DNA of 64,000 nt from JACMLD01 sp039915085 (GTDB lineage: Bacteria; Bacteroidota; Bacteroidia; Chitinophagales; Chitinophagaceae), in contig JBDSOC010000172.1 in the NCBI GenBank assembly GCA_039915085.1, positions 1 to 64,000 of the forward strand, given 5' to 3'. A model generated the notes under the pieces. The model had not been told where the DNA came from. It was given only the letters and a program-made list of their open reading frames with translations, and did no database searches. The translations under genes were made by a program, and so were the position numbers. Position 1 is the stretch's first letter. Each line of letters begins with the position of its first letter. Of the stretch, positions 8,957-17,971 are shown piece after piece.

Positions 8957-10021
8957 ATGTTAGACAAGTTAGAAGCCATAAAAGCAAAGTTTACAGATAT
9001 GGGTGTTGCGCTTAGCAACCCTGAGATTGTGAGTAATAACCAGCGGTTTGGTGCTATGAGTAAAGAATACCGCAGCCTGGAAAAAATTGTAAATGCCTAC
9101 GAAGACTACAAACGCCTGCTGGGCGACGTAGATTTTAATAAAGAAGCGTTAAACGGCGACGATAATGAGCTGCGGGAACTGGCAAAAGCAGAAGTAACCG
9201 GGCTGGAAGAAAGGAAAGAGCAGATGGAATCTTCCATACGCCAGATGCTGATACCCAAAGACCCGCAGGATGAGAAAAATGCTATCCTTGAAATTCGTGC
9301 TGGAACAGGTGGGGATGAAGCCAGTTTATTTGCCGGCGATTTATTACGCATGTATATAAAATATTGCGAAAAAAAGGGTTGGAAAACAGCTGTTCTGTCT
9401 GAAAGCGAGGGTACTGTTGGCGGGTATAAAGAAATACAGGTAGAAGTGGTGGGCGAAGATGTATATGGAACTTTGAAATTTGAAAGTGGTGTACACCGTG
9501 TGCAGCGTGTACCTGATACAGAAGGAAGCGGCCGTGTGCATACAAGTGCTGCAACTGTTGCAGTAATGCCGGAAGCGGAGGAGGTTGATTTTGAATTAAA
9601 AGAAAGTGATGTAAAAATGGAAACAGCCCGGAGCGGTGGAGCGGGTGGACAAAACGTAAATAAAGTTGAAACAAAAGTTTTTTTAACCCATATACCCACT
9701 GGCGTAGTGGTGGTTTGCCAGACGGAACGCAGCCAGTTGGGCAACCGCGAGAAGGCCATGACCATGTTGCGAACCAAACTATATGAAGAGCAGGTTCGCA
9801 AGCAGGAAGATGAAATTTCGCGCCAGCGTAAAAGTCTTGTCAGCACCGGCGACAGAAGCGCTAAAATACGTACCTATAATTTTCCGCAGGGACGGGTAAC
9901 TGATCACCGCATTGGCTTAACGTTATATAATCTTGATGCAGTGCTGAACGGAGAAATAAAAGAACTGATAGACAAGCTGCAGTTTGCAGAGAATGCAGAA
10001 AAAATGACAAAGCAGAACTAA
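8957..10021 (+). CDS. prfA: Peptide chain release factor 1
   Basis: RF1 reads UAA and UAG stop codons and triggers peptide release. The codon-recognition loop reads RVPDTEGSGRVHTSAA; its PxT tripeptide is of RF1 type, unlike the SPF of RF2. The catalytic GGQ is in ARSGGAGGQNVNKVET, near residue 222. Length (354 aa) is normal. A frameshifting site like that of prfB is not present and is not expected for RF1. Confidence 0.96.
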   Translation: MLDKLEAIKAKFTDMGVALSNPEIVSNNQRFGAMSKEYRSLEKIVNAYEDYKRLLGDVDFNKEALNGDDNELRELAKAEVTGLEERKEQMESSIRQMLIPKDPQDEKNAILEIRAGTGGDEASLFAGDLLRMYIKYCEKKGWKTAVLSESEGTVGGYKEIQVEVVGEDVYGTLKFESGVHRVQRVPDTEGSGRVHTSAATVAVMPEAEEVDFELKESDVKMETARSGGAGGQNVNKVETKVFLTHIPTGVVVVCQTERSQLGNREKAMTMLRTKLYEEQVRKQEDEISRQRKSLVSTGDRSAKIRTYNFPQGRVTDHRIGLTLYNLDAVLNGEIKELIDKLQFAENAEKMTKQN

Positions 10022-10158
10022 GAAAATAGAACTAATATTTACCAGTATCAACCATTGGTAATTTCTACTTATACATGAGTGCTGGCATTAAAAATTTGTT
10101 CACAAACTTGCAACCTTTTGCATTTATATTCTAACTTACCTGATCTAAACTTCATATT

Positions 10159-10701
10159 ATGTTAGAAAATCTTTTAGACCTGATAAAACAAAATGCGGGT
10201 AGCGCTATTAATGATAATCCTGCTATTCCTAACGAACATAATGAGGCTGCCGTTGCAGTAGCTGGTAATTCAATTATGGACGGCTTAAAAAATATGCTGG
10301 CTAGCGGTAACGCACAGGATGTAGTCAGTCTTTTTAATCACCAGGGCGGAGATATTGCCAATACACCTGCTGCGCAACAGATATCCGGCGGTTTTATCAA
10401 AAATCTAATGGGTAAATTTGGATTGAATGAAGGTGCGGCAAGTGGTATTGCAGCCAGCCTGATACCAATGGTATTACAAAAATTAGTTCACCAGACAAAT
10501 GATCCAAACAATAACAGCTTTAATATACAAAGTATCATTGGAAGTCTTGTTGGTGGCGGTGGCCAGCAACAAACCGCAGGCACGGGCGGATTGGATATTC
10601 AGAGCATCCTGAAACAATTTACAGGCGGTGGTGGTAACACTGCAAATGCAGGCGGCAGTGGTGGGATTCTGGATACAATAAAAGGACTAATGGGAAAATA
10701 A
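10159..10701 (+). CDS. DUF937-like glycine-rich protein
   Basis: A 180-aa protein without a signal peptide. Residues 1-125 are helical (NLLDLIKQNAGSAINDNPAIPN, seen at residues 4-25, and MLASGNAQDVVSLFNHQGGDI), resembling DUF937/YidB-type proteins. The C-terminal third is glycine-rich (SLVGGGGQQQ, FTGGGGNTANAGGSGG) and ends in an amphipathic helix. Function is unknown. Confidence 0.7.
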   Translation: MLENLLDLIKQNAGSAINDNPAIPNEHNEAAVAVAGNSIMDGLKNMLASGNAQDVVSLFNHQGGDIANTPAAQQISGGFIKNLMGKFGLNEGAASGIAASLIPMVLQKLVHQTNDPNNNSFNIQSIIGSLVGGGGQQQTAGTGGLDIQSILKQFTGGGGNTANAGGSGGILDTIKGLMGK

Positions 10702-10735
10702 TTTCGAAAAGGACGTAGATTATTTTCTACATCTT

Positions 10736-10762
10736 AAAGCACTTTTAGAAAGTGCTTTTTTT
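10736..10762 (+). terminator. Rho-independent terminator
   Basis: AAAGCACTTT-TAG-AAAGTGCTTT followed by Ts, directly after the DUF937-like gene. Confidence 0.85.
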
Positions 10763-11043
10763 TATGCCATTTTAATAAGTACACAGGCAAGGTATATTTT
10801 TTTCTTAATAAGTTGCACTGGTACTGGGTTTCAGCGAAAATTAAATCTGCAAACCGGGGTTAAGCGTATATGGAGCGCTGCCTGTTTTTTTAAAGGCTTT
10901 AAACCTTTTTTAACCAAAGCAATCATACTAATGGCACCTGATTTGCGTTATACGTACAGAAGTTCTTATAAAGACTCTCTCTCGATATAAAGAATCTCTC
11001 TCATAAGCAGTCAATTTTCTCATAAGCAGTTAGTTTTGGTTAC
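10763..11043. other. Intergenic stretch with short direct repeats
   Basis: No coding potential was seen. The right half has CT-rich near-repeats: a 13-bp direct repeat TCTCATAAGCAGT at 10999-11011 and 11018-11030, preceded by two related AAAGA-CTCTCTC units from about 10970. No promoter or RNA gene could be assigned. Confidence 0.4.
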
Positions 11044-11076
11044 GGCCCCTGTTTCAACAGGGGCCATTCTTTTTTT
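11044..11076 (+). terminator. Strong GC hairpin with T-run
   Basis: GGCCCCTGTT / AACAGGGGCC is followed by ATTCTTTTTTT. It points rightward and touches the 3' end of the convergent VanZ gene. It is about 280 bp from the preceding gene's own terminator, so it may end an unrecognised RNA made from 10763-11043. Confidence 0.75.
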
Positions 11077-11467
11077 AGTCCATGGTTTTCAATAATTTAA
11101 TATTGCAAATTCCATAGGCAATACTACTGGCAATTATGTCTGCAATAATATCTCCCTGGTCAAAGCTTCGGTTCGGAATATAATCACGTTGAATAAATTC
11201 AAGTATAATTCCATTGGCCGCAGCCAGCAGGTATATAATAAAAAATATTGTTTTGAGCTTACCAGCCGGCTTTCCCTTTAAAAAATAGTAATAGCACCAA
11301 AGCCCGGTAAAAGTTCCAAACAAAATAATATGTGCTATTTTATCTAACTGGGGAATATTAAAAAACCCACCTGAAGGAATGGAAGAACCCGGAAGACATA
11401 ATAAAAGCTGGATTAAAACAGTCCAGGCTATTGCGTAAAATGCTTTGCTTAACAATCGGTTGATCAC
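11075..11467 (-). CDS. VanZ-like family membrane protein
   Basis: This 130-aa protein has about four transmembrane helices. The VanZ-family signature is seen as QLDKIAHIILFGTFTGL, followed by GIILEFIQRDYIPNRSFDQGDIIADI. VanZ itself gives low-level teicoplanin resistance; the role of most chromosomal members is unknown. It is the last of a minus-strand run beginning at gcvH. Confidence 0.82.
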   Translation of the reverse strand: MINRLLSKAFYAIAWTVLIQLLLCLPGSSIPSGGFFNIPQLDKIAHIILFGTFTGLWCYYYFLKGKPAGKLKTIFFIIYLLAAANGIILEFIQRDYIPNRSFDQGDIIADIIASSIAYGICNIKLLKTMD

Positions 11468-11525
11468 GACTTAAATTTTCGCTAAACTAAAACATTTAAA
11501 AGGAAAATGAAAGAGGTGCCGGCAG

Positions 11526-12344
11526 TTAGGTTTTACCCACTACATATATTGGCATTGTAGGGGTTTTGTTTCCACCGGTATTTTCCAGTGTAATGGCAAA
11601 AGCCTGTGCTTTGGGAATATTTTTCATCTTAACAAATGCAACCGGAGCATTTGTTTCCAGCAGTCCTGCATCAACAGGCACACCATCTACAATAGCCCAT
11701 AGCTGGTACTGTTTACCTGCAGCTGGTTGTGGCAAACTATTAATCAGCAGGTATACGTCTTTTGTTTGTTTATTCCAGTAAACTGTAGTAAGACCCTGGG
11801 GAGCAACAGCCTGGCCTTTCATAGCAACCACAGCCATGTTAGTGTCTTTAATCATTTCAAAACTTCTTTCATATTGCTGCAATTTGGTTTGCATAATATT
11901 ACTGTTACTGGCCATTTGCTGATTGCTTGCAATTAATTCATTGAGCTGCGCTGCAGAAGATTTGTATTGATTATAAAAATAAAAATTAAGCAATGTACTG
12001 CCCAATAATAAAATGATGGAAGCGGCTGCCAGAAATTTTGCAAAACTAATAGACCGAACCGGTGCGAACGGCTGTGTTTTATTATCAGGACGAATGTTTA
12101 CTGCTGGTGCAGTAACCTGGCCCAGATTAATATCGCTCCAGATCTTTTGTTTTAACCCGGCAGATGGCGCCAAAGCATTATCAAGGGCATGCTGTTCCAG
12201 GCTTATTTCAAAAGCCTCTCTTGCCTGCCTTAATTCAGCATGTGTTTCACTGAGTTGTTCAAACTCAATGCGCTCTTCGTTACTGGCCAAACCCAGAACG
12301 TAGCTTTCAACAATACCGCTTGATATGTATTCCTGTATATTCAC
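11526..12344 (-). CDS. Anti-sigma factor, RskA-like
   Basis: A single-pass membrane anti-sigma factor. The cytoplasmic N-terminal part (residues 1-85) would bind the sigma factor encoded just upstream. A transmembrane helix lies near residue 105 (FLAAASIILLLGSTLLNFYF). The extracytoplasmic part carries the RskA C-terminal fold (VYWNKQTKDVYLLINSLPQP, KQYQLWAIVDGVPVDAG). Its start overlaps the sigma-factor stop by 4 bp, indicating coupled translation. Confidence 0.88.
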   Translation of the reverse strand: MNIQEYISSGIVESYVLGLASNEERIEFEQLSETHAELRQAREAFEISLEQHALDNALAPSAGLKQKIWSDINLGQVTAPAVNIRPDNKTQPFAPVRSISFAKFLAAASIILLLGSTLLNFYFYNQYKSSAAQLNELIASNQQMASNSNIMQTKLQQYERSFEMIKDTNMAVVAMKGQAVAPQGLTTVYWNKQTKDVYLLINSLPQPAAGKQYQLWAIVDGVPVDAGLLETNAPVAFVKMKNIPKAQAFAITLENTGGNKTPTMPIYVVGKT

Positions 12345-12886
12345 TTTAAATGATCTCTCAATTGTATTAATGCGCTTCTAATTCTTGTTTTTACAGTGCC
12401 CAGTGGCAGGCTTTCAATTTCAGCAATTTCTTCGTGTGTATATCCTTTAAAATAAGCCAGGTCTATCAGGATCCTGTGTTCTGTTTTTAGTTTATTTACT
12501 ATTTTTTTAAGGCCTATATTATCTACAGTAAGTTGTGTACTGAGACCGCCTTTATCAAAATACTCACTCCCCGGCATCGATTGATTTTTCTGGCTGTTCT
12601 GGTAGGCTTTGGACCTTACCATGTCTATGGCTAAATTACGGGCTACATTCAACATCCATGTAAACAACCTTCCTTTGGTTGGATCGTAACTTTCTATTTT
12701 GCGCCAGATATTTACAAAAACTTCCTGCAATACATCGCTGGCCAGTTCTTTATCCGGAACAACCTGCAGTACAATACTATATAATGCACCAGCGTAATTG
12801 TCGTACAGATAGCTGAAGGATTGCTGATCCTTTGCTTTCAGTGACAACACCAGTTCCTGTTCATTATATGTAACAGTATTGTTCAA
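12341..12886 (-). CDS. ECF RNA polymerase sigma factor (SigK-like)
   Basis: A sigma-70 family extracytoplasmic-function factor of 181 aa. Region 2 is visible as FSYLYDNYAGALYSIV through DVLQEVFVNIW and GRLFTWMLNVARNLAID. Region 4 reads YFKGYTHEEIAEIESLPLGT and then VKTRIRSALIQLR. It is co-transcribed with its RskA-like anti-sigma factor. Its regulon is not inferable from this sequence. Confidence 0.92.
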   Translation of the reverse strand: MNNTVTYNEQELVLSLKAKDQQSFSYLYDNYAGALYSIVLQVVPDKELASDVLQEVFVNIWRKIESYDPTKGRLFTWMLNVARNLAIDMVRSKAYQNSQKNQSMPGSEYFDKGGLSTQLTVDNIGLKKIVNKLKTEHRILIDLAYFKGYTHEEIAEIESLPLGTVKTRIRSALIQLRDHLK

Positions 12887-12973
12887 TCAGGTCAGTGGTT
12901 TGTGGAATGTGGTTTTAAAAAACATGCTACTTAAAACCATCACTCCATGTACGAAATAATATTTATGGTGGAT

Positions 12974-13351
12974 TTATCCAATAACGTCCTGGTAAGCAGC
13001 TGAATCCAGCAATTTTGCCACATCAGCGGGGTCATTAACGGTCATTTTAACCATCCATCCTTCTCCGTAAGGATCGGTATTTACCAGTTCGGGTTGATTT
13101 GTCAATGCCGGGTTAACCTCATTAATTGTACCAGAAACCGGCAGAAATAAATCGCTTACTGTTTTTACTGCTTCTACTGTACCAAAAACAGTTTCAGCTT
13201 CCAGTGGTTTGCCAACAGTTTCTATTTCTACATATACAATATCTCCCAGTTCGCCCTGTGCAAAATCGGTTATACCAATAGTAGCAATATTGCCTTCCAG
13301 GCTAATCCATTCATGATCCTTGGTGTATCGGAGGTTTTCCGGTAAATTCAT
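12974..13351 (-). CDS. gcvH: Glycine cleavage system H protein
   Basis: The lipoyl carrier of the glycine cleavage complex. The lipoylated lysine is in GTVEAVKTVSDLFLP, near residue 63. The start at MNLPENLRYTKDHEW matches family length (125 aa); an upstream in-frame ATG would add seven residues (MQHKTSV). The P, T and L proteins are not encoded in this window. Confidence 0.95.
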   Translation of the reverse strand: MNLPENLRYTKDHEWISLEGNIATIGITDFAQGELGDIVYVEIETVGKPLEAETVFGTVEAVKTVSDLFLPVSGTINEVNPALTNQPELVNTDPYGEGWMVKMTVNDPADVAKLLDSAAYQDVIG

Positions 13352-13540
13352 AACTGACGTTTTATGCTGCAAAGATTAAGAAAACTGGTTGAAATTATTT
13401 CAACTGTTTCTAACCAGGTGGAAGAAGGTTTAGGTTAAAGGCCAAAGATGAGGGATTTTCCAGAAAAAAAATGAAATTACCTTAGCAATCCTTGCTCCTT
13501 AAACCTTACATACTTTACCTTACCCCTTTATTTTAAGTAT

Positions 13541-13930
13541 ATGAAAATAGAACATCTTGCATTATGGACAAATCAAGTGGATGTACTAAAAACCTTTTAT
13601 ATAAAGTTTTTTAATGCCAGCGCCAATGAAAAATACTATAACCCCAGGAAGGAATTCAGTTCTTATTTTCTTTCTTTCAGCGATGGGGCCAGGCTTGAAC
13701 TGATGCAGATGCCGGGTATACCTGTCAACAACAATGATATTATGCGTCAAAATACCGGGCTTATTCATTTTGCCATGAGTACGGGCAGCAAAGAAAGCGT
13801 TGATGCGTTAACGGAAACAATCCGGCAAGAAGGTTTTACAGTGATAGGAGAACCAAGATGGACGGGTGATGGATATTATGAAAGCGTAATTTTAGACCCG
13901 GATAATAACAGGATTGAAATTACCATTTAA
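13541..13930 (+). CDS. VOC/glyoxalase family protein
   Basis: A single vicinal-oxygen-chelate module pair of 129 aa. Likely metal ligands are His5 (MKIEHLALW), Glu in ARLELMQM, His in GLIHFAMS and Glu in NRIEITI. It resembles lactoylglutathione lyase-like proteins, but the substrate cannot be told from sequence. Confidence 0.82.
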   Translation: MKIEHLALWTNQVDVLKTFYIKFFNASANEKYYNPRKEFSSYFLSFSDGARLELMQMPGIPVNNNDIMRQNTGLIHFAMSTGSKESVDALTETIRQEGFTVIGEPRWTGDGYYESVILDPDNNRIEITI

Positions 13931-14060
13931 GAAGCTTAGGGTTTAAAGTGCTTTATTCACATTTTCTCTAAAATGGAAGAGCCTGTGCTTAATAAGAACC
14001 GCAGGCATTACACTTTTACCATTAAACCGTACTTTGGATTAATCAATTAACATTATACTT

Positions 14061-14315
14061 ATGCAGCCAATAGAAATCCTGGGTTATATAGCAGGCACTA
14101 TGTCCTCTCTGGTATTTTTGCCGCAGGTAATTAAAACCTGGAAGACAAAATCAGCCAATGACATCTCTCTCGTAATGTTTTTATTTGCTACCACCAGTGT
14201 TGTGCTCTGGCTTATTTATGGCATTATTATAAAGAATGGATCTATTATTTATACCAACAGCACTGTATTGTTTTTATCGTGCGTAATGCTGTATTTTAAA
14301 CTTAAGTACAAGTAA
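14061..14315 (+). CDS. SemiSWEET family sugar transporter
   Basis: An 84-aa three-helix protein. The first helix carries the PQ motif (SSLVFLPQVIKTWKTKSANDIS) typical of bacterial SemiSWEETs, which act as homodimeric sugar facilitators. The MFS gene starts 7 bp later, so the two are probably co-transcribed. Confidence 0.87.
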   Translation: MQPIEILGYIAGTMSSLVFLPQVIKTWKTKSANDISLVMFLFATTSVVLWLIYGIIIKNGSIIYTNSTVLFLSCVMLYFKLKYK

Positions 14316-14322
14316 CCGGCTT

Positions 14323-15507
14323 ATGTTCAAAAACATCATCGCATTTGTAAAACATAAGCCAGGTTTCACTATGGGTTTTTTACTAAGTGTAAGCAGTTTG
14401 CTATTGGGTATATGGGCGGCTGCATTACCTGCCATTAAACAACGGCTTGGTCTCACTAATCAAACACTTGGCTTATCCTTATTTCTTTCACCGGTTGGTT
14501 CATTAACAGGCGTACTACTTTCTTCCTGGCTTTTCAGCCGTATTAAAGTGGGTAAATGGCTGCTGGCAGGACCGGTATTGCAGTGTCTTTTGTTTGTTGC
14601 TATGGTTACTGTGCAATACAGGCTCGTTTTCTGGCTGGTATTGTTTGCTACCGGCCTGATTGGCTTTTTCAACGGTGTATCCATTAATGCCGTTATTGAT
14701 ATGATAGAAAAAAAATACCAGAAACGAATTATGAGCAGTTGTCATGGCATGTATAGCCTGGGTGGCGGTATCAGTATTGGTTTGGCAACTATTTTTTACA
14801 GCTTGCATATAAATGCTGCTTACCAGATATTGATTGTAGCGTCTGCTATTATTTTTATTTTATTTTATATACGCGGTCACCTGCTTACACATAAAATATT
14901 TATTCATTCGGGTTCTTCGCTTTCTGCACCGCCACTTTCTATCATTGGCCTTGCTTTTATTTGTTTTGTAAGTTTTATGGGCGAAGGAAGTATTGCAGAC
15001 TGGAGCGCTATCTATCTTAAAGAATCGCTGCACAGCACAGTTGCCATGGCCGGGCTTGGTTATGGCGGGTTTTCAATAATGATGGCCATTGGCAGGTTTA
15101 ATGGGGATTCCCTGATTCCCAAAATCGGGTCCAAGAAAATTGTAATTGCCGGTACCCTTATTGCAGCCGCAGGTTTTCTGCTAACCATAGCTTTTCATAA
15201 TAAAATAACAGCCATTGCTGGTTTTAGCCTGGTAGGAATTGGGTATGCCTGCGTTGTACCTATCCTGTTCAGTGCAGCCGCAAATGTACCGGGCATCAGT
15301 CCCGCCGTTGGTATTTCTTCAATAGCAAGCGGAGGATTAATAGGCTTTTTAGTGGGCCCTTCTGTGATAGGTTTGGTGGCAGAAAAAATAAACCTTGCTG
15401 CAGGGTTGTCTTTTATACTGGTATTAAATACCATTGCTTCATTTGTTGCTACGCGAAATAAGTTTCTGGCCACAGATACAAACGCTTCTTTTGTTGAGCT
15501 GCAATAA
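14323..15507 (+). CDS. MFS transporter
   Basis: A 394-aa permease with about 12 transmembrane helices. The loop SRIKVGKWLLAGPVLQ after helix 2 and MSSCHGMYSLGGGISIG in the middle are typical of the YbjJ/FucP-like branch of the superfamily. Substrate unknown; the SemiSWEET partner suggests a sugar or related solute, which is an inference. Confidence 0.85.
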   Translation: MFKNIIAFVKHKPGFTMGFLLSVSSLLLGIWAAALPAIKQRLGLTNQTLGLSLFLSPVGSLTGVLLSSWLFSRIKVGKWLLAGPVLQCLLFVAMVTVQYRLVFWLVLFATGLIGFFNGVSINAVIDMIEKKYQKRIMSSCHGMYSLGGGISIGLATIFYSLHINAAYQILIVASAIIFILFYIRGHLLTHKIFIHSGSSLSAPPLSIIGLAFICFVSFMGEGSIADWSAIYLKESLHSTVAMAGLGYGGFSIMMAIGRFNGDSLIPKIGSKKIVIAGTLIAAAGFLLTIAFHNKITAIAGFSLVGIGYACVVPILFSAAANVPGISPAVGISSIASGGLIGFLVGPSVIGLVAEKINLAAGLSFILVLNTIASFVATRNKFLATDTNASFVELQ

Positions 15508-15586
15508 AAGAATTCAAAAAAAAACACTGAAATTTTATATGGCAAGATAACCGTTGTGCATCTTTGGTGATAATGGCATGACACCC

Positions 15587-15790
15587 CAATGTCTTTTAGT
15601 TAAGATAAGAATGGCATTTAATCCGGCTCGAAGATCCCCTCTGTGCGCCTTTGCCGCAAATAAATCAAGGAAACACAGGGAAGTTGGCCGTGCTTCTTTG
15701 TGTCCCCTGTGGCGCTGTGGTTAAAATAATTCCGACGGAATATGCAAAAGTACACAGAGAGACGCTGCGCGTCTTAACTAAACGACATTG
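15587..15790. mobile_element. MITE-like element, 204 bp, with 19-bp terminal inverted repeats
   Basis: The ends CAATGTCTTTTAGTTAAGA (15587-15605) and the reverse complement of CAATGTCGTTTAGTTAAGA (15772-15790) match at 18 of 19 positions. The interior is non-coding, with repeats of the form CTCTGTGCGCC / CCCCTGTGGCGCTGTGG and a perfect hairpin AGACGC-TGC-GCGTCT at 15760-15774. It occupies most of the gap between the MFS and HAD genes. No transposase is nearby. Confidence 0.6.
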
Positions 15791-15880
15791 ATATGACAAC
15801 CTGTAATTGCGTACAGTCATTATCTTTACCGCTTAACTGATACATAGTTTTGTATTTCATTAAATACTTCAACAAAAAAT

Positions 15881-16501
15881 ATGACTGCAGCAATAGATAC
15901 AATCATTTTTGATTTAGGCGGGGTTCTTTTAGACTGGAACCCTTTGTATGTGTACGATGACAATTATTTTGAAAGCCGGGAGAAAAGAGATTATTTTTTT
16001 TCAACGGTGTGTAACAGCGACTGGAATGAGGAACAGGATGCAGGCCGTCCAATCAGTGAAGGAACCGAAGAACTGATAAAAAAATTTCCGGAATGGGAAC
16101 AGCCCATACGTGATTTTTATGGCCGCTGGACGGAAATGCTGCGCGGAACTATTCCGGAAACAGTAGAAATTTTGCGTAAGCTGAAACAAAGTGGCAAATA
16201 CAAATTGTATGCACTTACCAACTGGCAAGCTGAGCTTTTTCAGATTGCGCTGGTAAGACATAGTTTTTTATATTGGTTTGATGGCAGGCTGGTAAGTGGC
16301 GTTGAAAAAACAAGAAAACCATTTCCAGAATTTTATAACCTGCTTTTAAGCCGTTATACTATTACTGCTGCCCATGCTATTTTTATTGATGACAACCTGC
16401 GCAATGTGGCAGCCGCGGAAGCAGTGGGAATAAAAAGCATCCATTTTCAATCACCGGTTCAATTGGCAACCGCATTGAAAGAATTAAAGATTGATATATA
16501 A
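15881..16501 (+). CDS. HAD family phosphatase (YihX-like)
   Basis: A HAD-IA hydrolase. Motif I is IIFDLGGVLLDWN (nucleophile Asp near residue 11), motif II lies in LYALTNWQ, the motif III lysine is in TRKPFPEFY, and motif IV is IFIDDNLRNV. The C1 cap lies between motifs I and II. It probably dephosphorylates small phosphometabolites; substrate unknown. Confidence 0.87.
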   Translation: MTAAIDTIIFDLGGVLLDWNPLYVYDDNYFESREKRDYFFSTVCNSDWNEEQDAGRPISEGTEELIKKFPEWEQPIRDFYGRWTEMLRGTIPETVEILRKLKQSGKYKLYALTNWQAELFQIALVRHSFLYWFDGRLVSGVEKTRKPFPEFYNLLLSRYTITAAHAIFIDDNLRNVAAAEAVGIKSIHFQSPVQLATALKELKIDI

Positions 16502-16560
16502 AAGAGGCTTATATTTTAATTTACGGTCAAAATGAATATTTTGTGTGAAATATAAACCTT

Positions 16561-17103
16561 ATGGCCGAATCACAACTCCTTCCTGTTACCGAATCTATGA
16601 TGGAATGCAAATGTTGTTTTGAAAAAATCAACGCGGCAGATCAGTTTTGCCAGAAATGTGGATTCCCGCTGAAAGGATCTGAAGAAGAACAAAATCAATT
16701 CTTCTATAACCGGAATTACCAGCACATGGAGATAAATGCGCTGGATAAAAAAATAAAAAGCGCAACTACTACTTTATATGTACTGGCGGGTTTATCCTTT
16801 TTAATTGGAATTATTTATTTTTCTGTTAACCCGGCAGAGGATAATGGCTCAGCAATACTTATTACATACACTGTGATAGCAATCATCTATTTATTACTGG
16901 GTGTGTGGGCAAAGACCAAACCGGTTGCTTCTATCATCTCCGGCATGGTGCTGTATATTTTAATAGAATTAATGGGCGCTATTGAGAATCCGGCAAGTAT
17001 TTTCAGGGGCATAATTTTAAAAATCATTATTATCAGCTATCTTATCAAAGGCCTGATGTCGGCCATAGAAGCAGAAAAAATAAGAAAGCAACATAATATT
17101 TAA
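16561..17103 (+). CDS. Zinc-ribbon membrane protein
   Basis: A 180-aa protein with an N-terminal zinc ribbon (MECKCCFEKINAADQFCQKCG, residues 15-35), then a soluble linker and about four transmembrane helices. Its TAA stop shares its last base with the ATG of the next gene, so the two are translationally coupled. Function unknown. Confidence 0.75.
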   Translation: MAESQLLPVTESMMECKCCFEKINAADQFCQKCGFPLKGSEEEQNQFFYNRNYQHMEINALDKKIKSATTTLYVLAGLSFLIGIIYFSVNPAEDNGSAILITYTVIAIIYLLLGVWAKTKPVASIISGMVLYILIELMGAIENPASIFRGIILKIIIISYLIKGLMSAIEAEKIRKQHNI

Positions 17104-17876
17104 TGGAGATAGCAGGTGAAGAAATAATAGAAGTGCAAGTATGCATCCATTGCAATCAGCCCATTACCGGGGAAGCAAGGTATTGCAACCATTGTGGTGC
17201 GTTGCAGGCTGTACCCGATATTGAAGAAGCCATACAAAAACAACAAAGACTTGTTACTCTTTCTATTTTCTTTGGTGTACACCTCATCATTTGTCTTTTT
17301 TCCAATTTTACAGAGTATACAAGGGGCATTATCCCATTACTGATAGTTGATGGTGTGCTTTCAACATTTACCCTGGTATATGTTGTTTTGTTTTGGGCTG
17401 AAATAAAAAAGCTTTTTAAATGGAAAAGCTTTTCACCGGTCAAAGTAATTTCCTATGCCTCTGCAGCGGTGATTGCCGCCACAGTAGTTAACTATGCTGT
17501 GAAATGGCTTAATAAAACCATATTTGATACCGACTTATATTATTATTCTGCTTTCCGTGATTTAAAGTATGCAAAGCTGGCTACTATCCTTATGGTGGCT
17601 CTGCAACCGGCCATCTTTGAAGAACTTGCCTTTCGTGGTGTAATGCAGGAAGGATTAAATAAAATAACGGATACCAAACAAGCCATTTTCATATCAGCTT
17701 TTCTGTTTACGATCCTGCATATGAGCTTTATTTCTTTTTTCTGGCTGATGCCTTTTGCCTTATGGCTTGGCTACGTTCGTATGAAAGAAAAAACCATCTG
17801 GTATGGTATGATTATTCATTTTTGTTTCAATACAACCGCCTGCTTCCTGGAGTTTTCTGAATTAAATTTGTTTTGA
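17103..17876 (+). CDS. Zinc-ribbon CPBP family intramembrane glutamic protease
   Basis: A second zinc ribbon (VCIHCNQPITGEARYCNHCG, residues 12-31) is fused to a CPBP/Abi (Rce1-like) protease. The three family motifs are visible: FEELAFRG with the catalytic Glu pair, FTILHMS, and HFCFNTTA. CPBP proteins cleave or mature membrane-associated peptides. The paired upstream zinc-ribbon protein is likely its partner. Confidence 0.85.
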   Translation: MEIAGEEIIEVQVCIHCNQPITGEARYCNHCGALQAVPDIEEAIQKQQRLVTLSIFFGVHLIICLFSNFTEYTRGIIPLLIVDGVLSTFTLVYVVLFWAEIKKLFKWKSFSPVKVISYASAAVIAATVVNYAVKWLNKTIFDTDLYYYSAFRDLKYAKLATILMVALQPAIFEELAFRGVMQEGLNKITDTKQAIFISAFLFTILHMSFISFFWLMPFALWLGYVRMKEKTIWYGMIIHFCFNTTACFLEFSELNLF

Positions 17877-17953
17877 GGGAAATAAACACGAATTATGACT
17901 CATTACACTAATGCAGACCAATGGGGTGAAACCATCGTTTAATCTGATACATT

Positions 17954-17969
17954 TCTTATTATAATAAGA
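17954..17969. terminator. Perfect 16-bp AT palindrome between convergent genes
   Basis: TCTTATTATAATAAGA sits between the 3' ends of the CPBP gene and the outer-membrane protein gene. It may work as a weak bidirectional terminator. Confidence 0.35.
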
Positions 17970-17971
17970 TT

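Noticed and set aside
9106..9846. Long 246-codon frame on the minus strand inside prfA
   Set aside because: It lies fully opposite a certain gene, is rich in Ser/Pro/Thr as expected from the complement of prfA codons, and has no recognisable motif.
12341..13351. Operon linking gcvH with the sigma factor
   Set aside because: An 87-bp gap and unrelated functions make simple co-transcription uncertain; no terminator or promoter could settle it.
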